Virus record (IMG/VR): IMGVR_UViG_3300025446_000009
Coordinates: 1 to 53,443 of that record
Direction: 5' to 3' (one strand)
DNA length: 53,443 nt
Source: a virus
Both the position numbers and the translations under genes were made by a program. The notes beneath the pieces were generated by a model, which did not search any database, was not told where the DNA came from, and saw only the letters and a list, made by a program, of their open reading frames with translations. Of the stretch, positions 14,517 through 24,247 are shown in pieces (the first letter of the stretch is position 1; every line of letters begins with the position of its first letter).

Positions 14517-16691
14517 TCACGGCGTTGCCCATTTCTGCTGTGCCATCAGGTAGTGCGCCAGCAACGCCGATGGCGGCTCCTTGTCCGTGTAGATCGCGGC
14601 CATCGCGACGCATCCGGTAGCTGGATGCGCGATGCTGCCCATGCCCATGACGTACGTCCCAGAGCTATTGCCCAGTCTGTTCGTTCCGGAGAACGCCGTC
14701 GTGACAGGTGGTTGATTGTTTAGGCCGAGAACAAGGTTTTGGTTGGTCGAGGCATCACCTTGCCAATAGACAAAATTGGCTTGGTTCGCTGCCATTACCG
14801 CCGAAGTCAGGTACGTCGTCGAGCCGACAAAGTCGCCCAGAGTCACATAGCGAGGGGCGTTCGAGTCGAATTCCCACCCGTAGTATTGTCCGAAGAAGTT
14901 GCCGAGCGCCGTAGGAGTCGTTGGCGGCATGACCACCAGCTCCATCGTGGCGTTTTGGTATAGCGCGACGGCGGAGCTTTGCGCCACCGTCGCCCCCATC
15001 AACTGATCTGTGTAGAGCGCCGTTGTGCCAAGAGCAAAAATCCCGCTTGCTGAATTTTGCGCGACTGGCTCGCTCGTTTGATAGGTGCCGGTGCTGCCGG
15101 CCTCGCCACTCAGTTGGGAATAGATGACCTGTGGCGCGTACTCGTTGGGTACCTTGGTGATACCTGGCACTGGGATACTACCGCTGGCTATGGCCGTTAC
15201 GGTCAACACCCCCGTCGCCGCGAAGGAGCCGGTATATTGGGTAAGAGCCGTCGCGGTGAACTGGACGCACGGCTTGCTGTTCACGCCGGTAATGTTGAGC
15301 GTCGGTGGCACGCCTGGATTGCTGGATCGCATGCTCCAGTTGTGGCCGCTCTGATCGAACAGAACCGTGACGTTGCAGGTGGTGCCGAGGCAGTCAGCAG
15401 TCAGTGCGGTGACATCGGCCTCACAGCCCGAGGGCCAGATGTCAAAGCCGGCGCTGGTGTCCTGCCGCACGATGCGGAAAAGCGGGCCGCTGTAGTCGGC
15501 GTTCACGAGGCTCGTTGACCAAAGCGCCAGCAACGCCTTCTGGTTAAGCGCCGGAACCCCTGCATAGTTTGCCGGGGTAGCATGGCTCAGGGTTCCAAGC
15601 GGTGAGGCTGGCAACGGCGGCCCGTTGTTGACGCCGCAGCCAGATGGCCTGCGGGGAAAATGACTCTGTGCCAGTGAGTTAAGGACCGCGGAGTCTTCAG
15701 CAGTCGATGGGAAATAGCTCGTCTGCAAAACAGTCTGTATCCTGCCTCCATAATCGTTCGTGTCGCCTGTGTACCCGACGCCTATCGAGACAGGATACGG
15801 ATAGCCAGTATTGACAGTGTTGCCCCCGATCGGGCCATTCCAAGTCGTGTAGGTATCACAGGGCTGAGTGAGCGTCGGTACGCAGGCCGATGTAAGCAGG
15901 GACGCGTTGAAGCTCACCGCCGGCTGGTTGTATTTCCAAACTCCTGCGATCTGCGCAAAGCCGGCCGGAAACGTCCCGATACCGGAGTAAGACGCTCCGC
16001 CTAGCTGATTGTCTACATCTCCGCCGAAAAGTATCGACTGCTGGTTGTTGGGATAAGGCTGCTCCAGTTCGATATACCAGTTGCCGCCCAACGGTATGTT
16101 TGGGATGATCGCGCCGTAGCGAAACTCCCCCACGCTCGCAGACGCTGCGCCGCTATCGCTGACCATATAGGTTGCGCGCGACCCTGTAGTCGGCAGCCCG
16201 ACCGGCGCTAGGTTGTAGAGATACTGGCCAGCATAAGGGGCCGTGCCGGCAGAACCATCTTCATTGTTCCGTGTGATGATGATCTCGGGGAGACCGTTGG
16301 CTTTCCAACCGATCAACGGCCGATGGCCGGAGAATGGCGCCGTGCCGGCGTTGCTGGTCAGTGGGTTAAGCCCGAATTGGTCATACAGCGTCTGCACCCG
16401 GCAGTCGTAGCCGTCGCAGAACGCATGCAGGGCGTTGAGGTCCACCATCCCAGTCTGAGCGATGCTGCCGATCAACGCGGTCGCTCCTGCCGACGGCCCG
16501 CTGGTAAGTACGGCCTGAAATAGTGGACCGCTGTAGCTGCGCGTCACCCGCTCGACGACGGACCATGCGGAGAGGCAGCCCTGCGAGAGAAGATCGCAAG
16601 GTTCCGTGGGGATTGGAATCGGCGGCGGCGTCCGCGGCTGCGCCAGCGCGAGGCTTGGGAGCAGAAGCGCGAGGGCGATGAGGGCGCGCAT
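14517..16691 (-). CDS. Secreted protein with two arabinofuranosidase-B-like domains, 724 aa
   Basis: Signal peptide MRALIALALLLPSLALAQP. Two copies of an ArfB-catalytic-like pattern follow. Copy 1 (about residues 30-110): CDLLSQGCLSAWS, then YSGPLFQAVL and VQTLYDQFG. Copy 2 (about 400-480): ALLALWSTSL, then YSGPLFRIVRQ, CNVTVLFDQSG. Each is followed by a ConA-like beta sandwich (for example WNGPIGG in the first half). This suggests binding or cleavage of an arabinose-type or related surface glycan; enzymatic activity cannot be judged. The start overlaps the previous stop as TGATG. Confidence 0.6.
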   Translation of the reverse strand: MRALIALALLLPSLALAQPRTPPPIPIPTEPCDLLSQGCLSAWSVVERVTRSYSGPLFQAVLTSGPSAGATALIGSIAQTGMVDLNALHAFCDGYDCRVQTLYDQFGLNPLTSNAGTAPFSGHRPLIGWKANGLPEIIITRNNEDGSAGTAPYAGQYLYNLAPVGLPTTGSRATYMVSDSGAASASVGEFRYGAIIPNIPLGGNWYIELEQPYPNNQQSILFGGDVDNQLGGASYSGIGTFPAGFAQIAGVWKYNQPAVSFNASLLTSACVPTLTQPCDTYTTWNGPIGGNTVNTGYPYPVSIGVGYTGDTNDYGGRIQTVLQTSYFPSTAEDSAVLNSLAQSHFPRRPSGCGVNNGPPLPASPLGTLSHATPANYAGVPALNQKALLALWSTSLVNADYSGPLFRIVRQDTSAGFDIWPSGCEADVTALTADCLGTTCNVTVLFDQSGHNWSMRSSNPGVPPTLNITGVNSKPCVQFTATALTQYTGSFAATGVLTVTAIASGSIPVPGITKVPNEYAPQVIYSQLSGEAGSTGTYQTSEPVAQNSASGIFALGTTALYTDQLMGATVAQSSAVALYQNATMELVVMPPTTPTALGNFFGQYYGWEFDSNAPRYVTLGDFVGSTTYLTSAVMAANQANFVYWQGDASTNQNLVLGLNNQPPVTTAFSGTNRLGNSSGTYVMGMGSIAHPATGCVAMAAIYTDKEPPSALLAHYLMAQQKWATP

Positions 16692-17176
16692 CAAAATACG
16701 AACTCCACAGCGGTCGCCGTCCCAGTGCATGAGACAGTCGACGGCGTGGCAGCGGCTACGTTGTTCCAGTTGAACTGATATCCTCCGCCGTTTGCCTTGA
16801 TCGTGGTGCCATTGGTGCTCGCGACCGTATTCTCCGCGCATGTGCAAGTGCCTCCTTGGACGCAGATCGCAACGTCCGAGCCGCCATTGTCTGTCACGAT
16901 CAAGTTAGTCCAAGTTGTCGGCACCGCCCCATAGGTCACCTTCATCGTGTTGATCGCAACAGAGGATGTGACCGACAAGGAGCCGGCGCCGGTTTGCTGG
17001 AAGGGGACGGTGGGAACGCCGCTACCAGATGGTCCTGTCACCGGCAGCGGGGTCGTCGGCGAAACAGGCGTCGTTCCTTCCTTCGGCGTCGTGCCGTTCA
17101 TGTAATATGGCACGTTCTGTGCGGCGGCGGCATTCGCCAGCAGCACCCCCGCCAGCAACGCAATGACACGGATCAC
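16691..17176 (-). CDS. Small exported protein, 161 aa
   Basis: GTG 17176 is in a GTGA overlap. Signal peptide MIRVIALLAGVLLANAAAAQ. The mature part begins NVPYYMNGTTPKEGTTPVSP and is a Thr/Val-rich beta domain with three Cys in ICVQGGTCTCAEN plus one near the C-terminus (TVSCTGTA), compatible with disulfides outside the cytoplasm. First of the five signal-peptide genes in transcription order. Confidence 0.55.
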   Translation of the reverse strand: MIRVIALLAGVLLANAAAAQNVPYYMNGTTPKEGTTPVSPTTPLPVTGPSGSGVPTVPFQQTGAGSLSVTSSVAINTMKVTYGAVPTTWTNLIVTDNGGSDVAICVQGGTCTCAENTVASTNGTTIKANGGGYQFNWNNVAAATPSTVSCTGTATAVEFVF

Positions 17177-17484
17177 TTCCGCCTCCGCACGATGTCGATC
17201 AGCAGGCAGAACACCGCAAACCCCGCCAGGCCGATCAGTTGCAGTTCGCTCGGGTCGGGCAGCACCCGCGCCACCAGCAGCCAGACCGCCACGACAAGCC
17301 CCGCCGTGAACCCGATGCTGCCGAGGCGGGCTATCTCCATCGCGGTGCGCTGCGACAACGCGCGCAGGCTCAGCAGCAGGATATTGGCGTTGGCGGCGGT
17401 GAACAGCGGCTGCTTGGGCGGCGTTTCCGGCGCGGGAGCGTCTTCCTCGCCGATCAGGGTGAACTGGCGCTTGGAACCGGACAT
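17173..17484 (-). CDS. Two-TM membrane protein, 103 aa
   Basis: ATG 17484 shares bases with the preceding TAA (TAATG). A polar N-terminus (~35 residues) is followed by two hydrophobic helices (IGFTAGLVVAVWLLVARVL and LIGLAGFAVFCLLIDIV) and a basic end RRRK. The basic C-terminus and two TMs fit a holin or membrane accessory. It lies between the internal virion genes and the exported-protein run. Confidence 0.5.
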   Translation of the reverse strand: MSGSKRQFTLIGEEDAPAPETPPKQPLFTAANANILLLSLRALSQRTAMEIARLGSIGFTAGLVVAVWLLVARVLPDPSELQLIGLAGFAVFCLLIDIVRRRK

Positions 17485-17705
17485 TATGCGTGCCCTTCCT
17501 TCGACTTCAGGTTGTTGACCAGCTTGTCGAACGTCACGACGCCAGGGTCCTCGACGGGCTTGCCCTTGGCGATCTTCTTGTCGGCGAGGTGGTAATTCGC
17601 GACCGCCTTGAAGGTGTCGATCATGAAGTCCGGCGTGGCGCCCGGCTGGAGCGCGGCGGTCAGGAGTTTTTCGGCGAGTTTGGGGAGGTCGGATTTGACG
17701 GTCAT
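17484..17705 (-). CDS. Hypothetical protein, 73 aa
   Basis: ATG 17705 is in an ATGA overlap with the giant protein gene. A helical soluble protein: MTVKSDLPKLAEKLLTAAL, then FMIDTFKAVANYHLADKKI and a charged tail. No family is recognised. Its position directly after the 1005-aa gene suggests a small virion or assembly factor. Confidence 0.5.
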   Translation of the reverse strand: MTVKSDLPKLAEKLLTAALQPGATPDFMIDTFKAVANYHLADKKIAKGKPVEDPGVVTFDKLVNNLKSKEGHA

Positions 17706-20700
17706 TGGCCATATCTCTGCTGGTATTGATCCTGCCACCGCGTTGGCGTCGGGGGCGCGGCAGCGGGGTTGTCGTTCGCCGGCCCCACGAACGCCGAGCC
17801 GAGCGCGGCGCCCGCGACGCCGCCGCGCTGCATGTAGCGGTGGATCAGTGCCTTCGCCAACGCCTGTTCCTCGGGCGGCCCGCGTAGGGCGCCAGATATG
17901 AAACGGAACACCGTTGGGTTGGTATAGGCGTTGATGACGTGTTTTAGCACGACGCTCATCGGGATACGCACCAGCGGGGTCGGCACACCACGCAGCGCGT
18001 GCATGCCGGGGATCGGCGTGGAAGCAGGATGCGTCACCGCCGTGCTGGCAATAATCGACTTCCCCGCGTCGGTTCCCTCGCTCGCTGCCAGGATGTCGCG
18101 GACATTCTGTGCGAACAGGATGACATCGTCGGTCGAGCCGCCGAAGATCGCTTCCTGCTGCTGGCGTGTTAGTTTGCTCAGCCTGTCGGACAATCCCTTC
18201 AGACCGTACACATCCGGATGGGTCAGCACATCCTTGATGTAGGTTCGGGACAACAGCTTGAATTCCGGCGAGTCCACGCCGAACCGCTTGGATGCCGTTT
18301 CCAACAGTTGCGGATCGCGGACAATCCTCTGCGCGACGTTGGTCAGCATGGCATTCGGGTTGGTCAGCATCTGGCCGAGCGGGTCGGTCGAGTATTCCTC
18401 GGTGACGCCTTTCAGCGCCGCCTTCCGTTGCGCCGAAATGTTCTTCAGTTCGTCTTCCATCGCCTTGATCGGGTTATCCTTCGACAACTTCTCGATCCGC
18501 TGTGCCGCGTCATAGGCGTTCTGCATCGCCTGGGAGAACGTGTCGCCGCGCTTCGTCGCCATCGGCAGCGGCGCCTTGCCGCCGTCCGTCATCTCGGACA
18601 CGTACTGCGCCTGCTTGCGGAATTTTGCGACGACTTCGGGCGGATAGTCCGCCAGCACACCAAGCCGATCGCGCTTCTCGAACTCGCTGATGAACTTGGC
18701 CCCGTCTATCTCCCCCTCATAGATCGACTTGCTAGCGTCCAGCGCCGCCTGCATGTCGGCGCCGACTACCGCATCCCACACTGGCGCGCCCGCCAAGCCA
18801 CGGAGATAAGCCCGCGTCTCCGGCTCCGCCCCAATGACGGTGCGCGCGGCAGTCCCCGCTCCCGGCGGCATATTGGCCTCTGTCCAGTCCACCAACTTTT
18901 GCGCGGTCGGATCATGGAACGGCGCCATGTCGGTGCGGTAGCCGCTGTCCAGCGTGTCGAGCATCTTCACGCCGGGTTCGGGGAGGTTCTCACGCAATGA
19001 TTGGTCGATGACGCCACGGAAATACTTGATCTGGCCATTCTTGAAGGCTGGCGCGAGGGTCTGCCAGTTCGCCAGATCGCCAAGCATGGTGCGGATGTGG
19101 CGGAGTTGCCCTGTGGTAATGTCGGGAGCGACGCCCTCCTCTTCCTCGGCCTGATCCAGTTTCGTGATCGCGCGCACCAGCGCGGGATGATTGCGCTGCA
19201 CGTCCTCGGGCAGATCGCGCAGAAAGTCCCGCGCAGCCTGGGCGGGTGCGGATACATCGGCGACACGGCTACCGAAAAGCTGATCCCACTTGCTGTAGAG
19301 GTCCTGATACCGCAACCCGACCGCTTGGCGCGCAGCCGTGATCTTGCCCGACAGCGTGCGAACGAGATCGCCTGGGTTCTGCGTTGAAAGACCCGACTGT
19401 AGTTGTGCGATGGCGCCGCGTAAGTCTTGAAACCCCTGTTCCACTAACCCGCGCGTGATCGCTTGGTTTGCCTCCAGCGCTTTCTGCGCTTCAGCCAACG
19501 CGGACTGCCGGCCGACCTCGGCGCCCGTGCCGCCGCCGCGCGCAGCGGCCTCAGCAGCGTCGAATTTCGCCGCCACGTCGGCGTTGGACGCGTGCAGCAT
19601 GTCGGCATAACGGGCATAGAGCGCCTGCCCGGCTGGCGCGTAATCCACTTCGGCGGTGCGTTTCAAAGGTTCGCCAAGTTCCGCGCGCGGGATGCCGAGC
19701 GCCTCTGCCGTACTCGATATTTCACCTGACGCGTATTGCGCGAGGCTCGGCGTCACCGGGTCAATGTCGTAGCGTTTGCCGATGCTCGACAAAATCGGCA
19801 GGATGGGCGCGGCCGGATAGGCGACCTGCGGCGGCAGATGCACGCCTCTTTCGGCAAGCGGCCCGAACCGCGCCGCAGTTTCAGGCGTGACGCCGCCGAC
19901 GTAGCGCGCAAATCTGGGCAAGCCAGTCGCTTCGGCCACATAGCGCGCGCCATACTTCGCCGCCGCGGCGGCCTGTCCGGCAACACGCCCCGCTACTCGA
20001 CCCCCAGCCTCGAACAGCGCGCCCTCGGCCAGTTCGCCGGGGACTTTCTCAATCCCCATCCCCTCGTCGCCAAAGCCGGCCAGCGCCAGCAACGCACGAT
20101 TGGCTTCCTTGCCGGCGGCGTAACCGAGCGCCGACCCTGCCATACCGCCCGCCGCCGTACCGACTGGCCCGGCGCCGAATGTGCCAGCGCCACCACCGAC
20201 CGCAGCCCCGCTCGTAGCGCCCGCTACCGGCAGCGCCTGCGACACCACATCGGCGGCGCCGCGCGTCAGAGCACCAGTGATGCCGCCGCCCGCACTCGAT
20301 GGCCGTAGGCGTTGGCCGTTGACGGTGACGTAGAAGCCTTGCGAATCCTGCCGCACATTGTCGCCGTACATCGCTTGCAGGATTTTCTTCTGCTTCGCCG
20401 GGTCGCCCGCTGCCATGTCGAACAGGGTTTGTGTGCCGAGGCCGACGTTGTCGGATGTGGGCTTCGTCCGCTTCTGACCTTCGGGATCAAGATAGTCGGC
20501 GCCTTCCGGGATGGCGTCGTAGGTCTGCGGCTGCGCTGGATCGACGCGCCAGTACTTCGTCCGCTTCTGGCCTTCGGGGTCGAGATAATCCGTTCCGGGT
20601 TTCAGCGCCGCGTAGCCTGCGGCGTCGGCGATGCGTGGCAACTGCGCGGGCCGCGACCCGGCGGGAATGTCTGCCGACTGCGCTTCCTGGCTGGACAGGA

Positions 20701-20719
20701 TGGTAGCGAGGTCGGACAT
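17702..20719 (-). CDS. Giant internal-virion-like protein, 1005 aa
   Basis: A very large protein at the place where podoviruses encode internal core/ejection proteins. The N-terminus has two copies of a repeat ending DYLDPEGQKRTK (residues ~44-55 and ~75-86), then a Gly/Ala-rich hydrophobic zone (~145-205, SALGYAAGKEANRALLALAG) that may be membrane active, then a long helical part with many Gln/Arg. No lysozyme or protease motif was seen. The inferred role is DNA ejection channel or core. Confidence 0.55.
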   Translation of the reverse strand: MSDLATILSSQEAQSADIPAGSRPAQLPRIADAAGYAALKPGTDYLDPEGQKRTKYWRVDPAQPQTYDAIPEGADYLDPEGQKRTKPTSDNVGLGTQTLFDMAAGDPAKQKKILQAMYGDNVRQDSQGFYVTVNGQRLRPSSAGGGITGALTRGAADVVSQALPVAGATSGAAVGGGAGTFGAGPVGTAAGGMAGSALGYAAGKEANRALLALAGFGDEGMGIEKVPGELAEGALFEAGGRVAGRVAGQAAAAAKYGARYVAEATGLPRFARYVGGVTPETAARFGPLAERGVHLPPQVAYPAAPILPILSSIGKRYDIDPVTPSLAQYASGEISSTAEALGIPRAELGEPLKRTAEVDYAPAGQALYARYADMLHASNADVAAKFDAAEAAARGGGTGAEVGRQSALAEAQKALEANQAITRGLVEQGFQDLRGAIAQLQSGLSTQNPGDLVRTLSGKITAARQAVGLRYQDLYSKWDQLFGSRVADVSAPAQAARDFLRDLPEDVQRNHPALVRAITKLDQAEEEEGVAPDITTGQLRHIRTMLGDLANWQTLAPAFKNGQIKYFRGVIDQSLRENLPEPGVKMLDTLDSGYRTDMAPFHDPTAQKLVDWTEANMPPGAGTAARTVIGAEPETRAYLRGLAGAPVWDAVVGADMQAALDASKSIYEGEIDGAKFISEFEKRDRLGVLADYPPEVVAKFRKQAQYVSEMTDGGKAPLPMATKRGDTFSQAMQNAYDAAQRIEKLSKDNPIKAMEDELKNISAQRKAALKGVTEEYSTDPLGQMLTNPNAMLTNVAQRIVRDPQLLETASKRFGVDSPEFKLLSRTYIKDVLTHPDVYGLKGLSDRLSKLTRQQQEAIFGGSTDDVILFAQNVRDILAASEGTDAGKSIIASTAVTHPASTPIPGMHALRGVPTPLVRIPMSVVLKHVINAYTNPTVFRFISGALRGPPEEQALAKALIHRYMQRGGVAGAALGSAFVGPANDNPAAAPPTPTRWQDQYQQRYGQ

Positions 20720-22587
20720 CAGTGCAACACCAACGGATCAGTGGCCCAGGGCGCGGCGGGCGCTGGCGCGGCAGGCGTCGCGCCCGGCAACGGAGTTGTC
20801 AGTCCTGGCAAGTTCAAGGTCCGCCCGCTGCGACGGGCTTGGTTCTGCATGATCGACAAGTCTTGCTGGAAAATCGAGTTCAGGTTGTCCATCGCGGCTT
20901 GGACATTCGCGCGGCTGTCACCCCAACCTTCACCGCGGATAATTTTGTCCACCATCGCCTGATCGCCAGCAATCGCGCGGCTGGTCGGGTTGGCTTGCTT
21001 GAGCAACAGCGGCGCATTGTTGCGAAGAAACTCCAGCGCACTCTCGAAATCGGCGCGGTCGGTTGCGCTGTCGGCCCCGAGCATATTGCCCACTGCCTCG
21101 ATCTTCTCCAGCGGTTGCCCAAGCCGCGTCGCTATGCCGACCGCTTTGGGCAGCAATTCCTTGATCTTCTGCACCTGATCAAGTGCGAGTTTGAACTGCT
21201 GCGCACGGTCCTCCAGCGTGTTGAGTTGGTTGGCATTCAGAACTTGCTTGCCCTGCACGGTGGCGACGTAACTGCCGAGTTCTTCCGGCGTTGGCGGGCG
21301 GCCGTTCTGCGCGATGAACGTCTTTTCGTAATCAGCGGCATGCTCGGCTGTAAAGGCGGTCATCGACGTGCCAGGGACTTTCTTGGAGACCGCGATGATA
21401 TTGTTTGCCGCCGTATCAAGTTGTCCGGGCGTATATTCCGGGTGCTGTTTCGCAACGTCAGCCTTCACGTCGGCGATCTGCTGGCCCGCGACGCCGCCGC
21501 GCGACTCAGCGCCGACCTTTGACGCCCCGGCCAGATCAACCGGTAGATGTGTGCCGACTTCGTAAGCGACGCCGTTGCCGCCGATCTGGACGATCTTGGT
21601 CTTCCCGTCCGGCCATCTGTATTCCGATGGTTGCCCGAGATGTTCCGCCTCCGTCTTCCGCAAATTCATCGCGAGAGTCGGATCAATCGCCATCATCTTG
21701 CGGAAGGCGTCGTCCGTCAGTTTTCCGTCCTTGTAGGACGCCGGGTCGGCAGAGATAGCCCGTGCTTGGCCTTCCCGCTGCTGCGCAAGGAACGCGACCG
21801 GATCGCTGACCTCGGACGCCAGCCTAATCGCCGCGTCCATGTCCTCCGGCTTGCCAGACGCGATGGCTGCCGTTATCGCCTTGGCCGCCGCCGCCCTGGG
21901 CAACTCCTCGATTATCCGCAACTGATGCTCCTGCATCGCCGCCGCCGCCGCCGCGCTGGCCTGCATGTGCTGCGACAGCTTCTCGTATTCGCCCTCTTCC
22001 AGCAGTTTCGTCGCGATCCGATCATCAGCCGAGGCCGCAACTGCTTTCGCCATCGCGACGCCGGTTGAGAGATCGGTCTGCATCTTCTCCAGCGCCGCCT
22101 GCATATCGGCTGCCTGGAGTTTGTGCTTCTCGATCGCGAGGTCGGTGTTCTCCTTCCACTGCTTGTAGCCTTCCTCGTATGCCTTCCAGTCGTTTGCCTT
22201 GGTGGCGTTGATCGCCGATGCCATGCCGTTCATGGCATTGATCGCTGGCGTATGCGTCAGCGCCGAGGCCAGCATCGCGAAGATGCCGGCGGCCGAGGCG
22301 AAGCCCTTGAGCGGATCGTTCTCCGGCGGCGGCGGCGGCCTCGTCACTTCGACCGGCGTGTAATCGGCCTGCATCTTGTCCACGCGAGCCTGATCCTTGG
22401 CGACATCCTCCTTCATTTTCGCGTAAACCGGCGCCTGCGCGGCCTCTTTCTCGCGCTGCGCGGCCGCGATCGCGGCAACGTTCTGCTGTACCATCGCCGG
22501 CCCGTACACCGTCGCCCCCATCGCCACGGCGGGCGGGGGCATCTGTGCCCCGAGAGCGGTCGCGGCGGGGATGGCGCCAACCGACAT
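20719..22587 (-). CDS. Internal-virion-like helical protein, 622 aa
   Basis: ATG 22587 is in a TGATG overlap. The N-terminus has a Pro run and a hydrophobic segment (FASAAGIFAMLASALT), then long coiled-coil-like helices rich in Lys/Gln/Ala (KEDVAKDQARVDKMQADY, WKENTDLAIEKHKLQAADMQ). A C-terminal Pro/Ala tail follows NLPGLTTPLPG. It probably works with the 1005-aa and 415-aa proteins as ejection or core proteins; this is inferred from position and composition. Confidence 0.5.
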   Translation of the reverse strand: MSVGAIPAATALGAQMPPPAVAMGATVYGPAMVQQNVAAIAAAQREKEAAQAPVYAKMKEDVAKDQARVDKMQADYTPVEVTRPPPPPENDPLKGFASAAGIFAMLASALTHTPAINAMNGMASAINATKANDWKAYEEGYKQWKENTDLAIEKHKLQAADMQAALEKMQTDLSTGVAMAKAVAASADDRIATKLLEEGEYEKLSQHMQASAAAAAAMQEHQLRIIEELPRAAAAKAITAAIASGKPEDMDAAIRLASEVSDPVAFLAQQREGQARAISADPASYKDGKLTDDAFRKMMAIDPTLAMNLRKTEAEHLGQPSEYRWPDGKTKIVQIGGNGVAYEVGTHLPVDLAGASKVGAESRGGVAGQQIADVKADVAKQHPEYTPGQLDTAANNIIAVSKKVPGTSMTAFTAEHAADYEKTFIAQNGRPPTPEELGSYVATVQGKQVLNANQLNTLEDRAQQFKLALDQVQKIKELLPKAVGIATRLGQPLEKIEAVGNMLGADSATDRADFESALEFLRNNAPLLLKQANPTSRAIAGDQAMVDKIIRGEGWGDSRANVQAAMDNLNSIFQQDLSIMQNQARRSGRTLNLPGLTTPLPGATPAAPAPAAPWATDPLVLH

Positions 22588-22997
22588 CAGAATGCCCCAA
22601 GCGCCTGCGCAGCCGTCACCGCTGGATGCGACGCGCCCAGCAATCCGGACCAGATCGCGCTCCAATCTGGCAACGTGTCCGCAACCGGCGCGATTGGCGG
22701 GGTGGCAGTCGATGCTGGAGGCGTCACGGCCGGCAAGGCAGTTGCCGAGGTCGGCGTTGTCGATGTCCCCAGCGACGAAGCGGCCGGGGCGGCGCTGACC
22801 GGAGCCGCCGCCACTGGCGCGGGAGCGGCGGCCGGTGCGGCGCTCCCGCCGAGCCACGACGGCAACCCCGGCCAGCCGGATTGCTGGGCTGCCGTCGGAT
22901 TGAGCGACGCAACTTCGTTCGCGAAGACTCCGGCGACGCTCGGGCCTTGATCGAGGCCGGGCCAGTTAAATCCGGAGGGGGTGGCTGAGGTTGCCAT
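22587..22997 (-). CDS. Ala/Pro-rich protein, 136 aa
   Basis: It has conserved-looking ends, FNWPGLDQGPSVAGVF at the start and WSAIWSGLLGASHPAVTAAQAL at the end, joined by an Ala/Pro/Thr linker. It lies between two internal-virion-like genes. Low complexity makes any assignment weak; likely a virion accessory. Confidence 0.45.
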   Translation of the reverse strand: MATSATPSGFNWPGLDQGPSVAGVFANEVASLNPTAAQQSGWPGLPSWLGGSAAPAAAPAPVAAAPVSAAPAASSLGTSTTPTSATALPAVTPPASTATPPIAPVADTLPDWSAIWSGLLGASHPAVTAAQALGAF

Positions 22998-22998
22998 G

Positions 22999-24246
22999 CT
23001 ACGCCGCTAGTTTGATTGTGGTGCCGCCGCCCGCCAGCGCGCCGGCCAGCGCCGAAATCGCCTGTCCGGTCTGCGTGTTGAGCGCAGTGTTGGCGGACAC
23101 GAGGCTGTTGTAGAGTTCGCCCGATAGCTGCGTCTCGCTGATGCCCTGGGCGAGAAGCTGATCCGCCAGCGTGGCGCCTTGGATGACCGCCTGCTGCTGC
23201 AACACCGCGATGTCTTGCACTTCCTGCGAAGACCCCGGTGCGACACCCATGTTGGCATACTTCGCCTTGATCGCGGTGATCCCGTCCTGCGTGGCAGCGT
23301 TGATCGACGCCTGCACGGCGGGCGGAAGCGTGCCGGTTTCGAGGTAGCTTTGTAGAATTTGACCCTGGGCCGCAGAGGAAGAGGCGAGGTTTTGGATGTT
23401 CGACAGGCCGGGGATACTGTTGCCTTTCAGGAGGTCCATACCAAGACCCGCTGCCGCGATGCCGGCGCCGACCAACTTGCCGGTCGGCGAGCCGATCGCG
23501 TTGCCGATGGTATCGAGAATGCCGGTGCTCGGCGTCGTCGCCACGCCGCCAGGCCCGAGGGGCGCGCCGCTGGGCGTCGGCCCGACCGCCACGGCATTGG
23601 GGTTCGCCACCACCGAACCGTCTGGCAGCGTCAATTGTGGGCCGGTGTATGTCCCGGGATCAGTCAGTACGCCACCGCCAGCAACAGGGGTCGGAGCAGC
23701 GTCCAGCGCGGAGGCGGCCGGAGCGGCAGACGCGCCACCCGTCTCCGCGCCGACCGCGCTCGCGGTGCTCGGCGTCGCAAACCCAGCGGTTGGACTGGCG
23801 GCCGTCAGATCGACCGGGGCGCCCGCCGCGACGCCAGCGGGGCCGGCAACCGATGCGGCCCCCGGACCGGCGGTGGAGAGCGTCGGCGCGGCACCCAGGG
23901 CGGAAGCAGCCTCGGTTGCGCCGGGGATCGCGGTGCTGACGCCGCTGGCAAGGGCAGGGGTTGTGCCGGCCGACAGCAGATCGGTTGCGCCGCCGATCAC
24001 GGGACCGGCCGCACTCAAAGCGTCCGCGCCCAACCCGGCCGCAGCCGCGCCAGCAGCGGCATCGGCCGCGCCGAACCCAAGAGCCGTGGTGGCGTCGAAT
24101 GCGCCGGCGGCAAGGGGGGCCTCGACCGCGCCAGCCAGTGCGGCATCCGCCACCCCAGCAGCAGCGGCATCCGCCACCCCAGCAGCAGCGGCGTCAGCCG
24201 CCACCTCGGCTCCGGCCGCCGTGGCCGCTCCTACCCCCAGCCCCAT
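22999..24246 (-). CDS. Ala/Gly-rich internal-virion-like protein, 415 aa
   Basis: The first ~250 residues are extreme low-complexity Ala/Gly with short tandem repeats (AAAAGVADAA twice). A hydrophobic segment (KLVGAGIAAAGLGMDLL) follows, then a helical Gln-rich C-terminus (QDIAVLQQQAVIQGATLADQLL) ending in a Gly-rich stretch. The layout (membrane-active segment plus helices) fits podovirus ejection proteins of the gp14 type. It ends with TAG. The function is inferred. Confidence 0.5.
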   Translation of the reverse strand: MGLGVGAATAAGAEVAADAAAAGVADAAAAGVADAALAGAVEAPLAAGAFDATTALGFGAADAAAGAAAAGLGADALSAAGPVIGGATDLLSAGTTPALASGVSTAIPGATEAASALGAAPTLSTAGPGAASVAGPAGVAAGAPVDLTAASPTAGFATPSTASAVGAETGGASAAPAASALDAAPTPVAGGGVLTDPGTYTGPQLTLPDGSVVANPNAVAVGPTPSGAPLGPGGVATTPSTGILDTIGNAIGSPTGKLVGAGIAAAGLGMDLLKGNSIPGLSNIQNLASSSAAQGQILQSYLETGTLPPAVQASINAATQDGITAIKAKYANMGVAPGSSQEVQDIAVLQQQAVIQGATLADQLLAQGISETQLSGELYNSLVSANTALNTQTGQAISALAGALAGGGTTIKLAA

Positions 24247-24247
24247 C

